From positions 85,381 through 149,380 of the forward strand of contig CAWGKV010000014.1 of assembly GCA_963823165.1 (NCBI GenBank): DNA of 64,000 nt, written 5' to 3'. The DNA comes from Roseiarcus sp963823165. Lineage in GTDB: Bacteria > Pseudomonadota > Alphaproteobacteria > Rhizobiales > Beijerinckiaceae. Of this stretch, positions 25,459 through 34,745 are shown in pieces. How positions within the stretch are numbered: the stretch's first letter is position 1; the number at the start of each line of letters is the position of its first letter. Made by a program: the position numbers and the translations under genes. Under the pieces are notes generated by a model. It saw only the letters and a list, made by a program, of their open reading frames with translations. It was not told the origin of the DNA and did not search any database.

Positions 25459-26316
25459 ATGCCTGCGCCCGTCCTCTCCATCCAGTCGCACGTCGTCTAC
25501 GGCCACGTCGGCAATTCGGCGGCGGTCTTTCCCCTGCAGCGGCTCGGGCGGGAGGTCTGGCCGTTGATGAGCGTGCAATTCTCCAGCCACGCCGGCTATC
25601 CGGGCTGGCGGGGCCGAGCCTTCGACGCGGCCATGGTCGACGACTGCGCCGCAGGGCTTCAGGCGATCGGCGCGCTTCCCCAATGCGCCGGCCTCCTCAC
25701 GGGCTATCTTGGCCGGGCGGAGATCGGCGAAGCCGCGCTGCGGGCGTTCGCCGCCGTGCGCGCAGCCAACCCGGACGCAGCCTTCGCCTGCGATCCGGTG
25801 ATCGGCGATGTCGGACGCGGCTCCTATGTCGCTCCGGGCGTGGCCGAATTCTTCCGCGACCGCGCCCTGCCCGCCGCGACCATCGTCACGCCGAACGCTT
25901 TCGAGCTCGAATGGCTGTCCGGCGCGCCGGCAAGAACGCTCGCCGAGGCGGGCGCGGCCGTCGCCGCGCTCATCGCGCGGGGGCCGCGCGTCGCCGTCGC
26001 GACGTCGCTCGCGCTCGACGACACGCCGGCGGACCGGATCGACATGCTCGCCGGCGACGACCGAGGCCTGTGGCGGATCGGAACGCCGAAGCTGCCGATC
26101 GCGGTCAACGGCGCAGGCGACCTCTTCGCCGCGCTTTTCTTTCACCATTGGCTGGAGCGCCGCTCGGCGCCCGAGGCGCTGTCGCGAACGGCGTCGTCGG
26201 TCTTCGGCATCGTGGCCGCGACGCTCGCGGCGGGCGCCCGCGAGCTCGCCCTGGTGGCGGCGCAGGAGGAACTCGTGCGGCCCTCGACCTCATTCCTCGC
26301 GGAGGCAGTCTTGTAA
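25459..26316 (+). CDS. pdxY: Pyridoxal kinase
   Basis: Phosphorylates pyridoxal to pyridoxal 5'-phosphate in vitamin B6 salvage; a cytosolic ribokinase-fold enzyme of 285 residues, the usual length. The start at 25459 gives MPAPVLSIQSHVVYGHVGN, the canonical PdxY/PdxK opening with substrate-binding Ser. Further landmarks are GYLGRAEIGEAAL, CDPVIGD, TPNAFELEWLSG and the anion-hole/catalytic loop NGAGDLFAALF, with Asp as catalytic base (NGAGD where GTGD is more common). It stands alone; the 25168-25458 stretch upstream shows no gene. Confidence 0.93.
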   Translation: MPAPVLSIQSHVVYGHVGNSAAVFPLQRLGREVWPLMSVQFSSHAGYPGWRGRAFDAAMVDDCAAGLQAIGALPQCAGLLTGYLGRAEIGEAALRAFAAVRAANPDAAFACDPVIGDVGRGSYVAPGVAEFFRDRALPAATIVTPNAFELEWLSGAPARTLAEAGAAVAALIARGPRVAVATSLALDDTPADRIDMLAGDDRGLWRIGTPKLPIAVNGAGDLFAALFFHHWLERRSAPEALSRTASSVFGIVAATLAAGARELALVAAQEELVRPSTSFLAEAVL

Positions 26317-26415
26317 AGCCCGGGCTCCGCGCTCATTTATTTCCTTGGCGCGTCGTCGCAAAACTGATCTTGTTTCGGCGTAGACTTCACGGGCAAGAGT
26401 GAAAGGGAACGGGCT

Positions 26416-26730
26416 ATGAAGCGATCAACCAAAATTCTCGGCGCTGCGCTCAGTATTGTCGTGGGACTGTCCGCCGCCGCCGACGCTCAGACGATCCACC
26501 GTCACGCCCGGCGTCCCGCCGCGGCCGGACGCCAGATCGTCGTTCACGCCCGAGAATCCTATCTGACGGCCGGGCCGGGCGCCTTTGTCGGCACATACAA
26601 CGGCTACGCGCTCGACACCCTGCAACCGCCCGGCACGTTCATGCCGTCCATCGACCACACGTTCGTCGGAGTGCGCGGCCTCGACCGGCTGCCGAACAAC
26701 TTCACCGTGCCCGGTTGCTGCGTCCCATAG
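26416..26730 (+). CDS. Small exported protein, unknown
   Basis: 104 residues. A textbook signal peptide (MKRSTKILGAALSIVVGLSA then ADAQ) has a predicted cleavage after AAADA or DAQ, followed by a His/Arg-rich linker and a GTYNGYALDTLQPPGTFMPS region, ending in PGCCVP. An AAGGGAACGG sequence precedes the ATG. The mature protein of about 80 residues should be periplasmic. Family not recognised, but similar short exported proteins are frequent in this order. Confidence 0.7.
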   Translation: MKRSTKILGAALSIVVGLSAAADAQTIHRHARRPAAAGRQIVVHARESYLTAGPGAFVGTYNGYALDTLQPPGTFMPSIDHTFVGVRGLDRLPNNFTVPGCCVP

Positions 26731-26770
26731 TCGCGGGTGATCGGCAATTGACCTGCGGCGGCCTTCGTCG

Positions 26771-27673
26771 ATGACGCGCCGCTTCTTCACGCTCGACGTG
26801 TTCGCCGACACGGCGCTGGCGGGAAATCCGCTGGCCGTCGTGCTCGATTCAGACGGCCTCGATGGCCCGCGCATGCAGGCGATCGCCCGCGAATTCAACC
26901 TGTCCGAGGCGGTGTTCGTGCTGGAGCCGGCCGACCCGGTGAACACCGCCCGCATAAGGATCTTCACGCCCGCCCGGGAGTTGCCGTTCGCGGGGCATCC
27001 GACGGTCGGCACGGCCGCCCTGCTGGCCCACATCAGGGCCCCGGATCTCCTGGCGGCGCAGGACATGCGAATCGTGCTGGAGGAAGAGATAGGCGACGTC
27101 GTTTGCGTTGTGCGTCATCGAAAGGGCCGCGCGCTCGCGGCGACTTTCGACCTGCCCGCTCTGCCTCAGCGCCTCGAAGCCTCCCCGCCGCAGAACGCGG
27201 AGATCGCCCACGGCCTCGGGCTTCGTCCTGAGGACATCGGCTTCGACCGGCATGAGCCGAGCCTCTTCACGGCGGGCGCGCCCTATCTCTTCGTTCCGGT
27301 GCGCTCCATCGACGCGATCGGCCGTGCGCGTCCGGCCGACATGCGATGGAACGCCGACGGCGGCCCCGCGACTTTCCTCTACACAAGCGACGTCGTCCAG
27401 GCCGGCTCCGCCTATCACGCCCGGATGTTCGCCGGCGGATGGGGCGTGGCGGAAGATCCGGCGACCGGCAGCGCGGCGGCGGCGTTTGCCGGCGTCACCG
27501 TCGCCTTCGATCGGCCGGGCGACGGCGAGCAGGTGCTGACCATCGAGCAGGGCTTCGAAATGGGCCGCCCGAGCCTGATCTCGCTGAGGCTCGAGGTCGA
27601 GCATGGCGAACTTCGCTCCGCCTCGATCGGCGGCTCGGCGGTCATCGTCTCAAGCGGCGCGCTCGAACTGTGA
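26771..27673 (+). CDS. PhzF-family isomerase-like protein
   Basis: A 300-residue cytosolic protein of the PhzF/diaminopimelate-epimerase fold. It opens FFTLDVFADTALAGNPLAVV. The catalytic Glu is in EFNLSEAVFV (E46), RIFTPARELPFAGHPTVG is the central motif, and the second half ends with GVAEDPATGSAAAAFAGV. The name derives from phenazine biosynthesis, but most family members in non-phenazine organisms have unknown substrates, and no phz genes are present here. It overlaps the next start by 4 bp (GTGA), indicating co-translation with the NUDIX gene. Confidence 0.9.
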   Translation: MTRRFFTLDVFADTALAGNPLAVVLDSDGLDGPRMQAIAREFNLSEAVFVLEPADPVNTARIRIFTPARELPFAGHPTVGTAALLAHIRAPDLLAAQDMRIVLEEEIGDVVCVVRHRKGRALAATFDLPALPQRLEASPPQNAEIAHGLGLRPEDIGFDRHEPSLFTAGAPYLFVPVRSIDAIGRARPADMRWNADGGPATFLYTSDVVQAGSAYHARMFAGGWGVAEDPATGSAAAAFAGVTVAFDRPGDGEQVLTIEQGFEMGRPSLISLRLEVEHGELRSASIGGSAVIVSSGALEL

Positions 27674-28398
27674 ACCGAGCGACGCGGATCGTCGAAGTCG
27701 CCGAAATCGACTTCGCGGTCGAGCCGACGCGCTGGGCTTTCGCGGAAACCGAGGCCGACGGCATCGCGGCACACTGGGCGGAACTGCGCAAGTCGAAGCC
27801 TCGGCTTTACAACGGCCGAGTCCTGCTGCTGGCCCGGCGCGCGCTCGCACAACGCGCGGAAGGCGGCCTGCGAATGACAGGCGCCTTCTTCGAGACGGAC
27901 TATGCGAACTTCCTCGCTTGGCGCGACTGGGGCCACCGCGGCGAGCCGCTCGAAAATTGCTTCTCGATGGCGGCGCTGCGCAGCGCCGACGGCGCCTTTC
28001 TGCTGGGCGAAATGGCGCCCCACACGATGCACGCCGGAGAGATCTATTTTCCGGCCGGAACGCCCGATCCGGCGGACGTTTTCGACGGCAAGGTGGACCT
28101 CGACGCCAGCGCCCGCCGCGAACTGCTCGAGGAAACCGGCATCGCAGCCGACGAGGCGACGACCCAGCGGGATTGGACCGTCGTCTTCGCGCCCGGGCGC
28201 ATCGCCTGCATGAAGCTGATGACGCTTGCCGTTCCAGCAGGCGAGGCCAAGGAGCGGGTCGACGCCTTTCTTGCGCGCGACCCGCTTTCCGAGCTGACCC
28301 GCATGCACATCGTGCGCCGCCCCGAGGACATCGACGATAGGCGGACGCCCATATACGTGGCGGCCTACCTGCGCGCCGCGTTCTCCTCGTTCGCATGA
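27670..28398 (+). CDS. NUDIX hydrolase-like protein, atypical box
   Basis: 242 residues from a GTG that overlaps the phzF stop; the longer upstream frame is shadow of phzF. The central NUDIX region contains GEIYFPAGTPDPADVF and DLDASARRELLEETGI. The REL-EETG catalytic core is intact, but the leading Gly-x5-Glu part of the box is replaced by a longer insertion with Asp. Substrate unknown; the N-terminal 90 residues (RLYNGRVLLLAR, GAFFETDYANFLAWRDW) resemble eukaryote-type Nudt19-like proteins, which act on CoA-type substrates. It probably forms a two-gene unit with phzF. Confidence 0.75.
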   Translation: MNRATRIVEVAEIDFAVEPTRWAFAETEADGIAAHWAELRKSKPRLYNGRVLLLARRALAQRAEGGLRMTGAFFETDYANFLAWRDWGHRGEPLENCFSMAALRSADGAFLLGEMAPHTMHAGEIYFPAGTPDPADVFDGKVDLDASARRELLEETGIAADEATTQRDWTVVFAPGRIACMKLMTLAVPAGEAKERVDAFLARDPLSELTRMHIVRRPEDIDDRRTPIYVAAYLRAAFSSFA

Positions 28399-28483
28399 TC
28401 CCATTTTCCGCTTCAGGTCGGCCGGCTGAGAGAAGTTGACGCGAACGCCTCTCGCCGCTCGCGGGATCCAGAGGAATGCCGGT

Positions 28484-28757
28484 AAGTATCCCCCGGCAAA
28501 GCCGGGGGCTTTAGAATGTGAACCGCTCGAAGCGGTAGGAGGGGTCGCTGACGCGGCCCCTTGAGTTTGGCGCCACCTGAAGGTGGCGTTCGTTAGCGCC
28601 AGAGGTTCATCTGTTCGAGCCTCTGATCTTCCTTCTCTTGATTGCGGATGTAAGCACGGATCGCCTCCTCGTCGCGCCCAACTGTGTTCACGAAAAATCC
28701 GCCCGGTCGCCCGGCTTCTGCGCGATGGGTTGCTTTCGACAGTTCGATGACTAGAGT
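28484..28757 (-). mobile_element. IS200/IS605-family element remnant
   Basis: One end of an element plus the 3' tail of its transposase. The end carries a CCCCCGGC, AAA, GCCGGGGG hairpin (28490-28508) and a CGCCACC, TGAA, GGTGGCG hairpin (28571-28588), as in the subterminal imperfect hairpins recognised by TnpA. The transposase tail follows at 28593-28757. The other end and most of tnpA are missing, so it is immobile. It stops 9 bp before the dusB start. Confidence 0.8.
28593..28757 (-). pseudogene. tnpA: Truncated IS200-like transposase tnpA (C-terminal 54 residues)
   Basis: The frame reads ELSKATHRAEAGRPGGFFVN, TVGRDEEAIRAYIRNQ and EKEDQRLEQMNLWR up to its stop. This is the conserved end of Y1 HUH transposases of the IS200/IS605 family (the GGFFV-TVGRDEE-IRAYI signature). 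The HUH motif and catalytic Tyr region lie in the missing part. Upstream of 28757 the frame runs into dusB antisense sequence, marking the truncation point. Confidence 0.85.
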
Positions 28758-28766
28758 GTAGGCAAT

Positions 28767-29780
28767 ATGGATAATGCTCAAAAACTGGGCACTTCGCCTT
28801 TCGTCGAGATCGGTCCCCACCGGCTCGACGGCGCCGCCATGCTCGCTCCGATGTCGGGCGTCAGCGACTTGGCGATGCGGAGGATCGCGCGGCGCTTCGG
28901 CGCGGCGCTGGTCTTCTCCGAAATGGTGGCGGCCGAGTGCTATCTGGAAGGCGACGCGGAGGCGGCGATGCGCGCCGAGGGGGAGGGGATTTCGCCCCAC
29001 GCCGTCCAACTCGTCGGCCGGGCGCCGCACGCGCTCGCCGAGACGGCGCGCCGGGTCGAGGCGGCGGGCGCAGCGATCATCGACGTCAACATGGGCTGCC
29101 CGGCGCGACGCGTCTCGGGCGCGCTCGCCGGGGCAGCGCTGATGCGCGACCTCGACGACGCCGAACGCGTCCTCTCCGCGGTCGTCGAGGCCGTATCCGT
29201 TCCGGTGACGGTTAAGATGCGCCTCGGCTGGGACGACACGTCGCGGAATGCGCCCGAGCTCGCCCGACGGGCGGAGCAGGCGGGCGTCCGGATGGCGACC
29301 ATTCATGGGCGAACCCGGGAGCAATTTTACGCCGGGCGGGCCGACTGGAAAGCTGCACGCGCGGTGGTCGAAGCCGTAGCCATGCCGGTCGTTGTCAACG
29401 GCGACTGCTCAGGCCTCGAGGACGCGCGCGCTATGCTCGCCCAGTCGGGCGCATGCGGCGTTATGATCGGCCGGGCCGCCCTCGGCGCGCCGTGGCTCGT
29501 CGGGGCAATCTCCCGCGGGCTGAGGGACGGCGGCCCGCATCGATTGCCCTCGCCGAAGGAAAGGCGCAATGCAGCGCTCGAACATCTCGACTGGCTGGTA
29601 GGCAAGCTCGGCACGCGCGCCGGCCTGCGGCACGCGCGGAAGCATCTTTCCGCTTACGCCGAAGGGGCCGGAGCGCCTGCAGCGCTTCGACGCGAGCTCG
29701 TGACCACCGACGATTCCGCCAGCGCCCGGCGCCTGCTCGATCGTGCGTTCGACGAGGCTCCGCTGGAGTCCGCGGCATGA
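28767..29780 (+). CDS. dusB: tRNA-dihydrouridine synthase (NifR3)
   Basis: Reduces specific uridines of tRNA to dihydrouridine using FMN and NADPH; cytosolic. 337 residues with MLAPMSGVSDLAMRRIARRF (FMN site), DVNMGCPARRV with the catalytic Cys, TVKMRLGWDD, TIHGRTREQFY with the conserved His/Arg, and GVMIGRAALGAPW. First gene of the classical alphaproteobacterial nifR3-ntrBC-ntrYX operon; its stop overlaps ntrB (ATGA). The start at 28767 has a weak ribosome site and lies only 9 bp from an IS200 remnant, so its promoter must lie in or beyond that remnant. Confidence 0.94.
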   Translation: MDNAQKLGTSPFVEIGPHRLDGAAMLAPMSGVSDLAMRRIARRFGAALVFSEMVAAECYLEGDAEAAMRAEGEGISPHAVQLVGRAPHALAETARRVEAAGAAIIDVNMGCPARRVSGALAGAALMRDLDDAERVLSAVVEAVSVPVTVKMRLGWDDTSRNAPELARRAEQAGVRMATIHGRTREQFYAGRADWKAARAVVEAVAMPVVVNGDCSGLEDARAMLAQSGACGVMIGRAALGAPWLVGAISRGLRDGGPHRLPSPKERRNAALEHLDWLVGKLGTRAGLRHARKHLSAYAEGAGAPAALRRELVTTDDSASARRLLDRAFDEAPLESAA

Positions 29781-30889
29781 CCGCTCCCTTCAACAAGGAG
29801 CGGGCGGACCCGGCCAAGGTCTTGAATGCCCTCGCTCAGCCCCTGATCACGGTCGAGGGGCAGGGGATGGTGATCGACGCCAATGTCGCAGCGGAAACCT
29901 TCTTTGCGATGGGGCGGGGCGTTCTCCTCCGTTCGCGGCTGACCGACCTGCTGCCGTTCGGTTCGCCGGTGCTGGCGCTCGTCGACGAGGCGGCGACCAA
30001 TCACGCGACCGTCGCCGGTTACAAGATCGACATTTCCACCCCCAGGACGGGCAACCGTGGCCCTGTTGATGTTTTCATCGCTCCGCTGCCGCAGCCCAGC
30101 GGCGCCGTCGCAGTAATGCTGCAAGAAAGGGCAATCGCCGAAAAAATAGACAGGCAGCTGACCCATCGGAGTGCGGCTCGCTCGATTACTGCGCTCGGGC
30201 TCATGCTGGCGCACGAGATCAAGAACCCCCTGTCCGGCATCCGAGGGGCGGCTCAATTGCTGGAGGCGAGCGCATCCGACGAGGACCGCGCGCTCACGCG
30301 CCTGATCTGCGAGGAGACGGACCGGATCGTCAAACTCGTGGACCGGATGCAGTCCTTCGCGGATTCGACGCCATCGCAGTGGGAAAGCCTCAACATTCAT
30401 GCGGTGCTCGACCATGTCAAGCGGCTCGCCCAGGCCGGCTTCGCGCGGCGCGTACGCTTCACGGAGATCTACGATCCCTCGCTCCCGCACGTCCTGGGCT
30501 CCCGCGACCAGCTTATCCAGGTGTTCTTGAATCTCGTCAAGAACGCCGCCGAAGCCATTGGGGAAGACGCCATTGATGGAGAAATCACGCTGACCACCGC
30601 CTATCGTCCGGGCGTGCGGTTGCGGACCGCGCCGAGCACCGAGCGGGTCTCCCTGCCGCTCGAAATCTGCGTGCGGGACAACGGTCCTGGCATAGCGCCA
30701 GAGATCGCCGGAAACCTGTTCGACCCGTTCGTCACGACCAAGGGCAAGGGCTCTGGTCTGGGTCTTGCACTGGTCGCAAAGCTGGTCGGCGACCACGGTG
30801 GCACGATCGAATGCGAGTTGCATCCGCGCAGGACGGTCTTTCGCGTCCTGATGCCGCTGGAGTCGCCGCGCGCCTCCGCGCCGAAGTGA
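29777..30889 (+). CDS. ntrB: Nitrogen-regulation sensor histidine kinase NtrB
   Basis: A cytosolic bifunctional kinase/phosphatase that sets the phosphorylation of NtrC according to nitrogen status relayed by PII. 370 residues: PAS domain about 15-130 (QPLITVEGQGMVIDANVAAE), HisKA with the phospho-His in LMLAHEIKNPLSGIRGAAQL, N box QVFLNLVKNAAEAIG, then DNGPGIAPEI and GSGLGLALVAKLVGDHGG. No membrane segment, as expected. It starts inside the dusB stop codon and is followed after 37 bp by ntrC. Confidence 0.95.
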   Translation: MTAPFNKERADPAKVLNALAQPLITVEGQGMVIDANVAAETFFAMGRGVLLRSRLTDLLPFGSPVLALVDEAATNHATVAGYKIDISTPRTGNRGPVDVFIAPLPQPSGAVAVMLQERAIAEKIDRQLTHRSAARSITALGLMLAHEIKNPLSGIRGAAQLLEASASDEDRALTRLICEETDRIVKLVDRMQSFADSTPSQWESLNIHAVLDHVKRLAQAGFARRVRFTEIYDPSLPHVLGSRDQLIQVFLNLVKNAAEAIGEDAIDGEITLTTAYRPGVRLRTAPSTERVSLPLEICVRDNGPGIAPEIAGNLFDPFVTTKGKGSGLGLALVAKLVGDHGGTIECELHPRRTVFRVLMPLESPRASAPK

Positions 30890-30926
30890 GCGGTTCGCGG
30901 CGGGTCGGGGCGGAGGAGCAGGCCTG

Positions 30927-32414
30927 ATGCCTTCAGGGCAGATTCTGGTTGCGGACGACGACGCGGGCATTCGCACGGTTCTGAATCAGGCGCTGACCCG
31001 CGCCGGATACGAAGTGCGCGCGACAGGGACGGTGGCGGGCCTGTGGCGATGGGTGGCGGCGGGCGAGGGCGACCTGGTGATCACCGACGTCGTGATGCCC
31101 GACGACAACGCGTTTGATCTTCTGCCGCGCATCAAGCGGATGCGCCCGGATCTGCCCATCATCGTCATGAGTGCGCAAAACACATTCATGACCGCGATCA
31201 AGGCGTCCGAGCGCGGCGCGTATGAATATCTCCCCAAGCCCTTCGATTTGCGCGAACTGGTCGCGATCGTTGGGCGGGCGCTCGCCGAGCCCAGACGCCG
31301 CCGCGACGAGCCGGGCGACGACGCGCCGCCCGAGGTGATGCCGATCGTCGGCCGCTCGCCGGCCATGCAGGACATTTTCCGGGTGCTGGCGCGCCTGATG
31401 CAGACCGACCTAACCGTCATGATTTCCGGCGAGTCCGGCACCGGCAAGGAACTGGTCGCGCGTGCGCTGCACGATTACGGCAAGCGCAAGGGCGGTCCGT
31501 TCGTCGCGATCAACATGGCCGCCATTCCGCGCGACCTGATCGAAAGCGAATTGTTCGGCCACGAGAAGGGAGCCTTCACCGGCGCCGCTGCCCGTTCCGT
31601 CGGGCGCTTCGAGCAGGCCGAGGGGGGAACCCTCTTTCTCGATGAGATCGGCGACATGCCGATGGAGGCTCAGACCAGGCTTCTGCGGGTCCTGCAGCAG
31701 GGCGAATATACGACGGTCGGCGGCCGCACGCCGATCAAGACCAACGTGCGCATCGTCGCGGCGACGAACAAAGACCTGCGTTTCGCCATTCAGCAGGGCG
31801 CGTTCCGCGAGGACTTGTTCTTCCGGCTCAACGTGGTGCCGATCCGTCTTCCGCCGTTACGCGAGCGCCCCGAGGACGTTCCCGACCTAGTGCGCTCCTT
31901 CTTTCAGCGCGGGGCCGCCGAAGGCCTGCCGATGAAGTCGATCGAGCCAGCGGCGATGGAGCGTATGCGCCGTTACGCCTGGCCGGGGAACGTTCGCGAA
32001 TTGGAGAACCTCACTCGCCGCCTCGCTGCGCTCTATCCTCAGGAGGTCATTGGCGAGGCGCTGATCGAAGCGGAACTGAACGGCGGGCGGTCGCCTTCGT
32101 CCGGGCTCGGCCCGTTGGCCGAGGAGGTCAGGGAGCGCCCCCAACCGCCAAGCGCCCATTCCGGCGGAGACGGGTTCGATGGGGCCGTCGAGCGCGCGGT
32201 CGCGGATCTCTTCCGGTCCTTCGGCGGCGCCACACCGCCTGTCGGTCTCTATCATCGAATTCTGCGCGATCTCGAAGCGCCGCTGATCGCCGCGACCTTG
32301 GCGCTCACACGCGGCAACCAGATCAAGGCGGCCGAGATCCTCGGCCTCAATCGCAACACCCTGCGCAAGAAGATCCGCGACCTTAATCTGCGGGATATGC
32401 CGAACTTCCGTTAG
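30927..32414 (+). CDS. ntrC: Nitrogen-regulation response regulator NtrC
   Basis: A sigma-54-dependent activator of nitrogen-assimilation genes. 495 residues. Receiver about 5-118 with phospho-Asp in TDVVMPDDN and Lys in YLPKPFDL; AAA+ domain about 140-375 with Walker A GESGTGKE, the sigma-54-contacting GAFTGA loop, Walker B TLFLDEIGDM and an R-finger region; C-terminal Fis-type helix-turn-helix AAEILGLNRNTLRKKIRDL. All functional motifs are intact. Partner of NtrB immediately upstream in the same operon. Confidence 0.95.
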   Translation: MPSGQILVADDDAGIRTVLNQALTRAGYEVRATGTVAGLWRWVAAGEGDLVITDVVMPDDNAFDLLPRIKRMRPDLPIIVMSAQNTFMTAIKASERGAYEYLPKPFDLRELVAIVGRALAEPRRRRDEPGDDAPPEVMPIVGRSPAMQDIFRVLARLMQTDLTVMISGESGTGKELVARALHDYGKRKGGPFVAINMAAIPRDLIESELFGHEKGAFTGAAARSVGRFEQAEGGTLFLDEIGDMPMEAQTRLLRVLQQGEYTTVGGRTPIKTNVRIVAATNKDLRFAIQQGAFREDLFFRLNVVPIRLPPLRERPEDVPDLVRSFFQRGAAEGLPMKSIEPAAMERMRRYAWPGNVRELENLTRRLAALYPQEVIGEALIEAELNGGRSPSSGLGPLAEEVRERPQPPSAHSGGDGFDGAVERAVADLFRSFGGATPPVGLYHRILRDLEAPLIAATLALTRGNQIKAAEILGLNRNTLRKKIRDLNLRDMPNFR

Positions 32415-32468
32415 CAGCGCCGCCAAATTGTCGTAATTAAGCAACATTGTTGCACGATTGCCACGGGG

Positions 32469-34745
32469 TTGGCAGGCCGTGATTCTGCGGCAGGCGGGTT
32501 CGGGAAATTGACAGGCACGACGACGAGCGCGGTTGGGAGCCGAGCGACGCCATTCGACGACAGCGGGCCTACCGCGCGCTTCGGTCCGATCGCCGTCGGA
32601 GCGGCCTTCGTGCTGGCGCTGGCGACGTTTCTGGTCTTCGCCGGCTTTACCCCGATCCTGCCCACGGCGACGGTCGTCTCCACCTTGCTGATCGGCGACG
32701 GCCTCGTTGTCATCACGCTGATCGTGCTCATCGGCATCGAACTCGCCCGCCTGAGGGCGGCGAGGAAGGCGGCGCGCGCCGGCGCTCGTCTCCACAGCCG
32801 GTTCGTCGCTCTGTTCTCCCTCGTCGCCGCGATCCCGGCGATCGTCACGGCCGTCGTCGCCACCGTCTCGGTCGAGTGGGCGATCAACCCACGCTTCATG
32901 AGCGATGTCGCCGCCTTCATCAACGAGTCCAATCAGGCGACACAGCTCTATCGCGAGTCGCAGTGCAGGGCGCTGCTGCGGGATGTGGATCTGACGGCGG
33001 GAGACATCGCCCGCAGCGCCATGTTGCTTCGCTCCGAGCCCGCGCAGTTCAAGGAGTACTTCAGCTCGCGCTCGAAAACCCTCGGATTCGCCGCCGCGGC
33101 GTTGATGAAGGGAGACGGGACGACGGTCGAGATCGCGGCCGGTTCGAATGACAAGCTGATCGCCAAACCGGATCCGTCGGACTTCCAGGACGCGGTCAGC
33201 GGAGAGGCTCTCTGCGGCTTTCTCGGAGTCGGCAACATTTTTGTCGGCATTCGGCCGATCCCCGGGGCCGACGGTCAATTCCTCTACGCGGCGCGGGGAA
33301 TCGACCCGCTGGCGGCGAAGGTCGCGGACGACGCCGCGAGCGTGTCCCGTATGTGGGAGCGCTTCGAGGCCCACAGGCGCAGCCTCGAACTGGGCTTCGC
33401 CACCGTGTTCGTGATGCTTGCGCTGACGATGCTTTTTTCGGCGATCTGGCTGGGGCTCGCCTGGGCCAATCGGCTCGTCGGCCCGATCCGCCGGCTGATC
33501 CGCGCGACCGACGAGGTGGCCTCCGGCAATCTCCACGTTCAGGTACCCACACGCGCGTCCGACGGCGACCTTGGCCACCTCGGTCAGACCTTCAACAAGA
33601 TGACGTCCGAACTCCTGCGTCAGCAGAGCGGCTTGATCGAAGCCAATGCCTTGAACGACGAGCGGCGCGCCTTCATCGAGGCCGTCCTCTCTGGTGTCCC
33701 TGCCGGCGTTCTCGGGGTCGACAGCGACGGCGCGATCACCATCTCGAACGCCGCCGCGGAGCGGCTGGTCGGTGGGGAACGCGGCCTCATCGGCCTGCCG
33801 CTGGCGTCCGTCCATCACGCGATCGCGCTCGTGTGGGAACAGGCAAGATCGCTTCGCCTGCGCCTCCATCAGGGACAGGCGACTATCCTGAGGGAAGGCC
33901 GCGAACGCATTCTCAACGTCAGGGTCACCGGCAATCCCGAACGCGACCGCGCCAGCGTCATCACTCTCGATGACATCAGCGATCTCGTCACCGCGCAACG
34001 CACCGCCGCATGGGCCGACGTCGCTCGCCGCATCGCCCACGAGATCAAGAATCCACTCACTCCCATCCAGCTCTCGGCGGAAAGGCTCAAGCGCCGCTAC
34101 GGCCGGCACATCGCCGAGGGCAAGGACGTCTTCGACCAGTGCACCGACACGATCATCCGCCAGGTCGACGACATCAAGCGCATGGTAGACGAGTTCTCTT
34201 CGTTCGCGCGGATGCCCAAGGCGCGGCCGTCGCACGACGACCTGACCGACTGCGTGCGCCAGGCGCTCTTCCTCATGCGCGTCGGCCGCCCGGACATCGA
34301 CGTCGAAGAGCGGCTGCCCGAGACCGCCGTGTTCAGCGATTTTGACCGCCGCCTCATCTCGCAGGCTCTGACCAACGTGTTGAAGAACGCCGCCGAAGGG
34401 ATCGACGCGCTTGGAGAGCTGCACGAGAAGGGTAAAGTGCTGGTGTCGATGGAGGCCGATGCTTCCGGCTTTATCGAGATCGTCGTCAGCGACAACGGCA
34501 AGGGCTTCCCGACCGAAGACCGACGACGTCTAACAGAGCCTTACGTGACGACGCGGGCGGAGGGCACAGGGCTCGGACTGCCAATCGTCGTCAAGATCTT
34601 CGAGGACCACGGGGGCGGAGTGGACCTGCTCGACGGCATCGTACGTCCCGACGGCGGACGCGGGGCGATGGTGCTGATGAAAATCCCTGCGGTGCGGACT
34701 GGGCAGGCAGTCGAGACCGCGGAAGCGAAAATGGGATCGTCCTGA
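32469..34745 (+). CDS. ntrY: Membrane sensor histidine kinase NtrY
   Basis: 758 residues as drawn from a TTG at 32469; another TTG at 32508 is equally plausible and no good ATG exists. Membrane segments near the N-terminus (AVGAAFVLALATFLVF, LLIGDGLVVITLIVLIGIE, LVAAIPAIVTAVVATVS) are followed by a periplasmic loop, a further helix (VFVMLALTMLFSAIWLGLAW), then HAMP (VGPIRRLIRATDEVASGN), PAS, HisKA with IAHEIKNPLTPIQLSAERL, and an ATPase domain with SDNGKGFP and GTGLGLPIV. NtrY pairs with NtrX in nitrogen and redox-linked control in alphaproteobacteria. Its stop overlaps the ntrX start by one base. Confidence 0.93.
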   Translation: MAGRDSAAGGFGKLTGTTTSAVGSRATPFDDSGPTARFGPIAVGAAFVLALATFLVFAGFTPILPTATVVSTLLIGDGLVVITLIVLIGIELARLRAARKAARAGARLHSRFVALFSLVAAIPAIVTAVVATVSVEWAINPRFMSDVAAFINESNQATQLYRESQCRALLRDVDLTAGDIARSAMLLRSEPAQFKEYFSSRSKTLGFAAAALMKGDGTTVEIAAGSNDKLIAKPDPSDFQDAVSGEALCGFLGVGNIFVGIRPIPGADGQFLYAARGIDPLAAKVADDAASVSRMWERFEAHRRSLELGFATVFVMLALTMLFSAIWLGLAWANRLVGPIRRLIRATDEVASGNLHVQVPTRASDGDLGHLGQTFNKMTSELLRQQSGLIEANALNDERRAFIEAVLSGVPAGVLGVDSDGAITISNAAAERLVGGERGLIGLPLASVHHAIALVWEQARSLRLRLHQGQATILREGRERILNVRVTGNPERDRASVITLDDISDLVTAQRTAAWADVARRIAHEIKNPLTPIQLSAERLKRRYGRHIAEGKDVFDQCTDTIIRQVDDIKRMVDEFSSFARMPKARPSHDDLTDCVRQALFLMRVGRPDIDVEERLPETAVFSDFDRRLISQALTNVLKNAAEGIDALGELHEKGKVLVSMEADASGFIEIVVSDNGKGFPTEDRRRLTEPYVTTRAEGTGLGLPIVVKIFEDHGGGVDLLDGIVRPDGGRGAMVLMKIPAVRTGQAVETAEAKMGSS

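Noticed and set aside
31887..34424. 845-codon frame antisense to ntrC and ntrY
   Set aside because: Aspartate/arginine-rich shadow of well-conserved genes, no recognisable domain.
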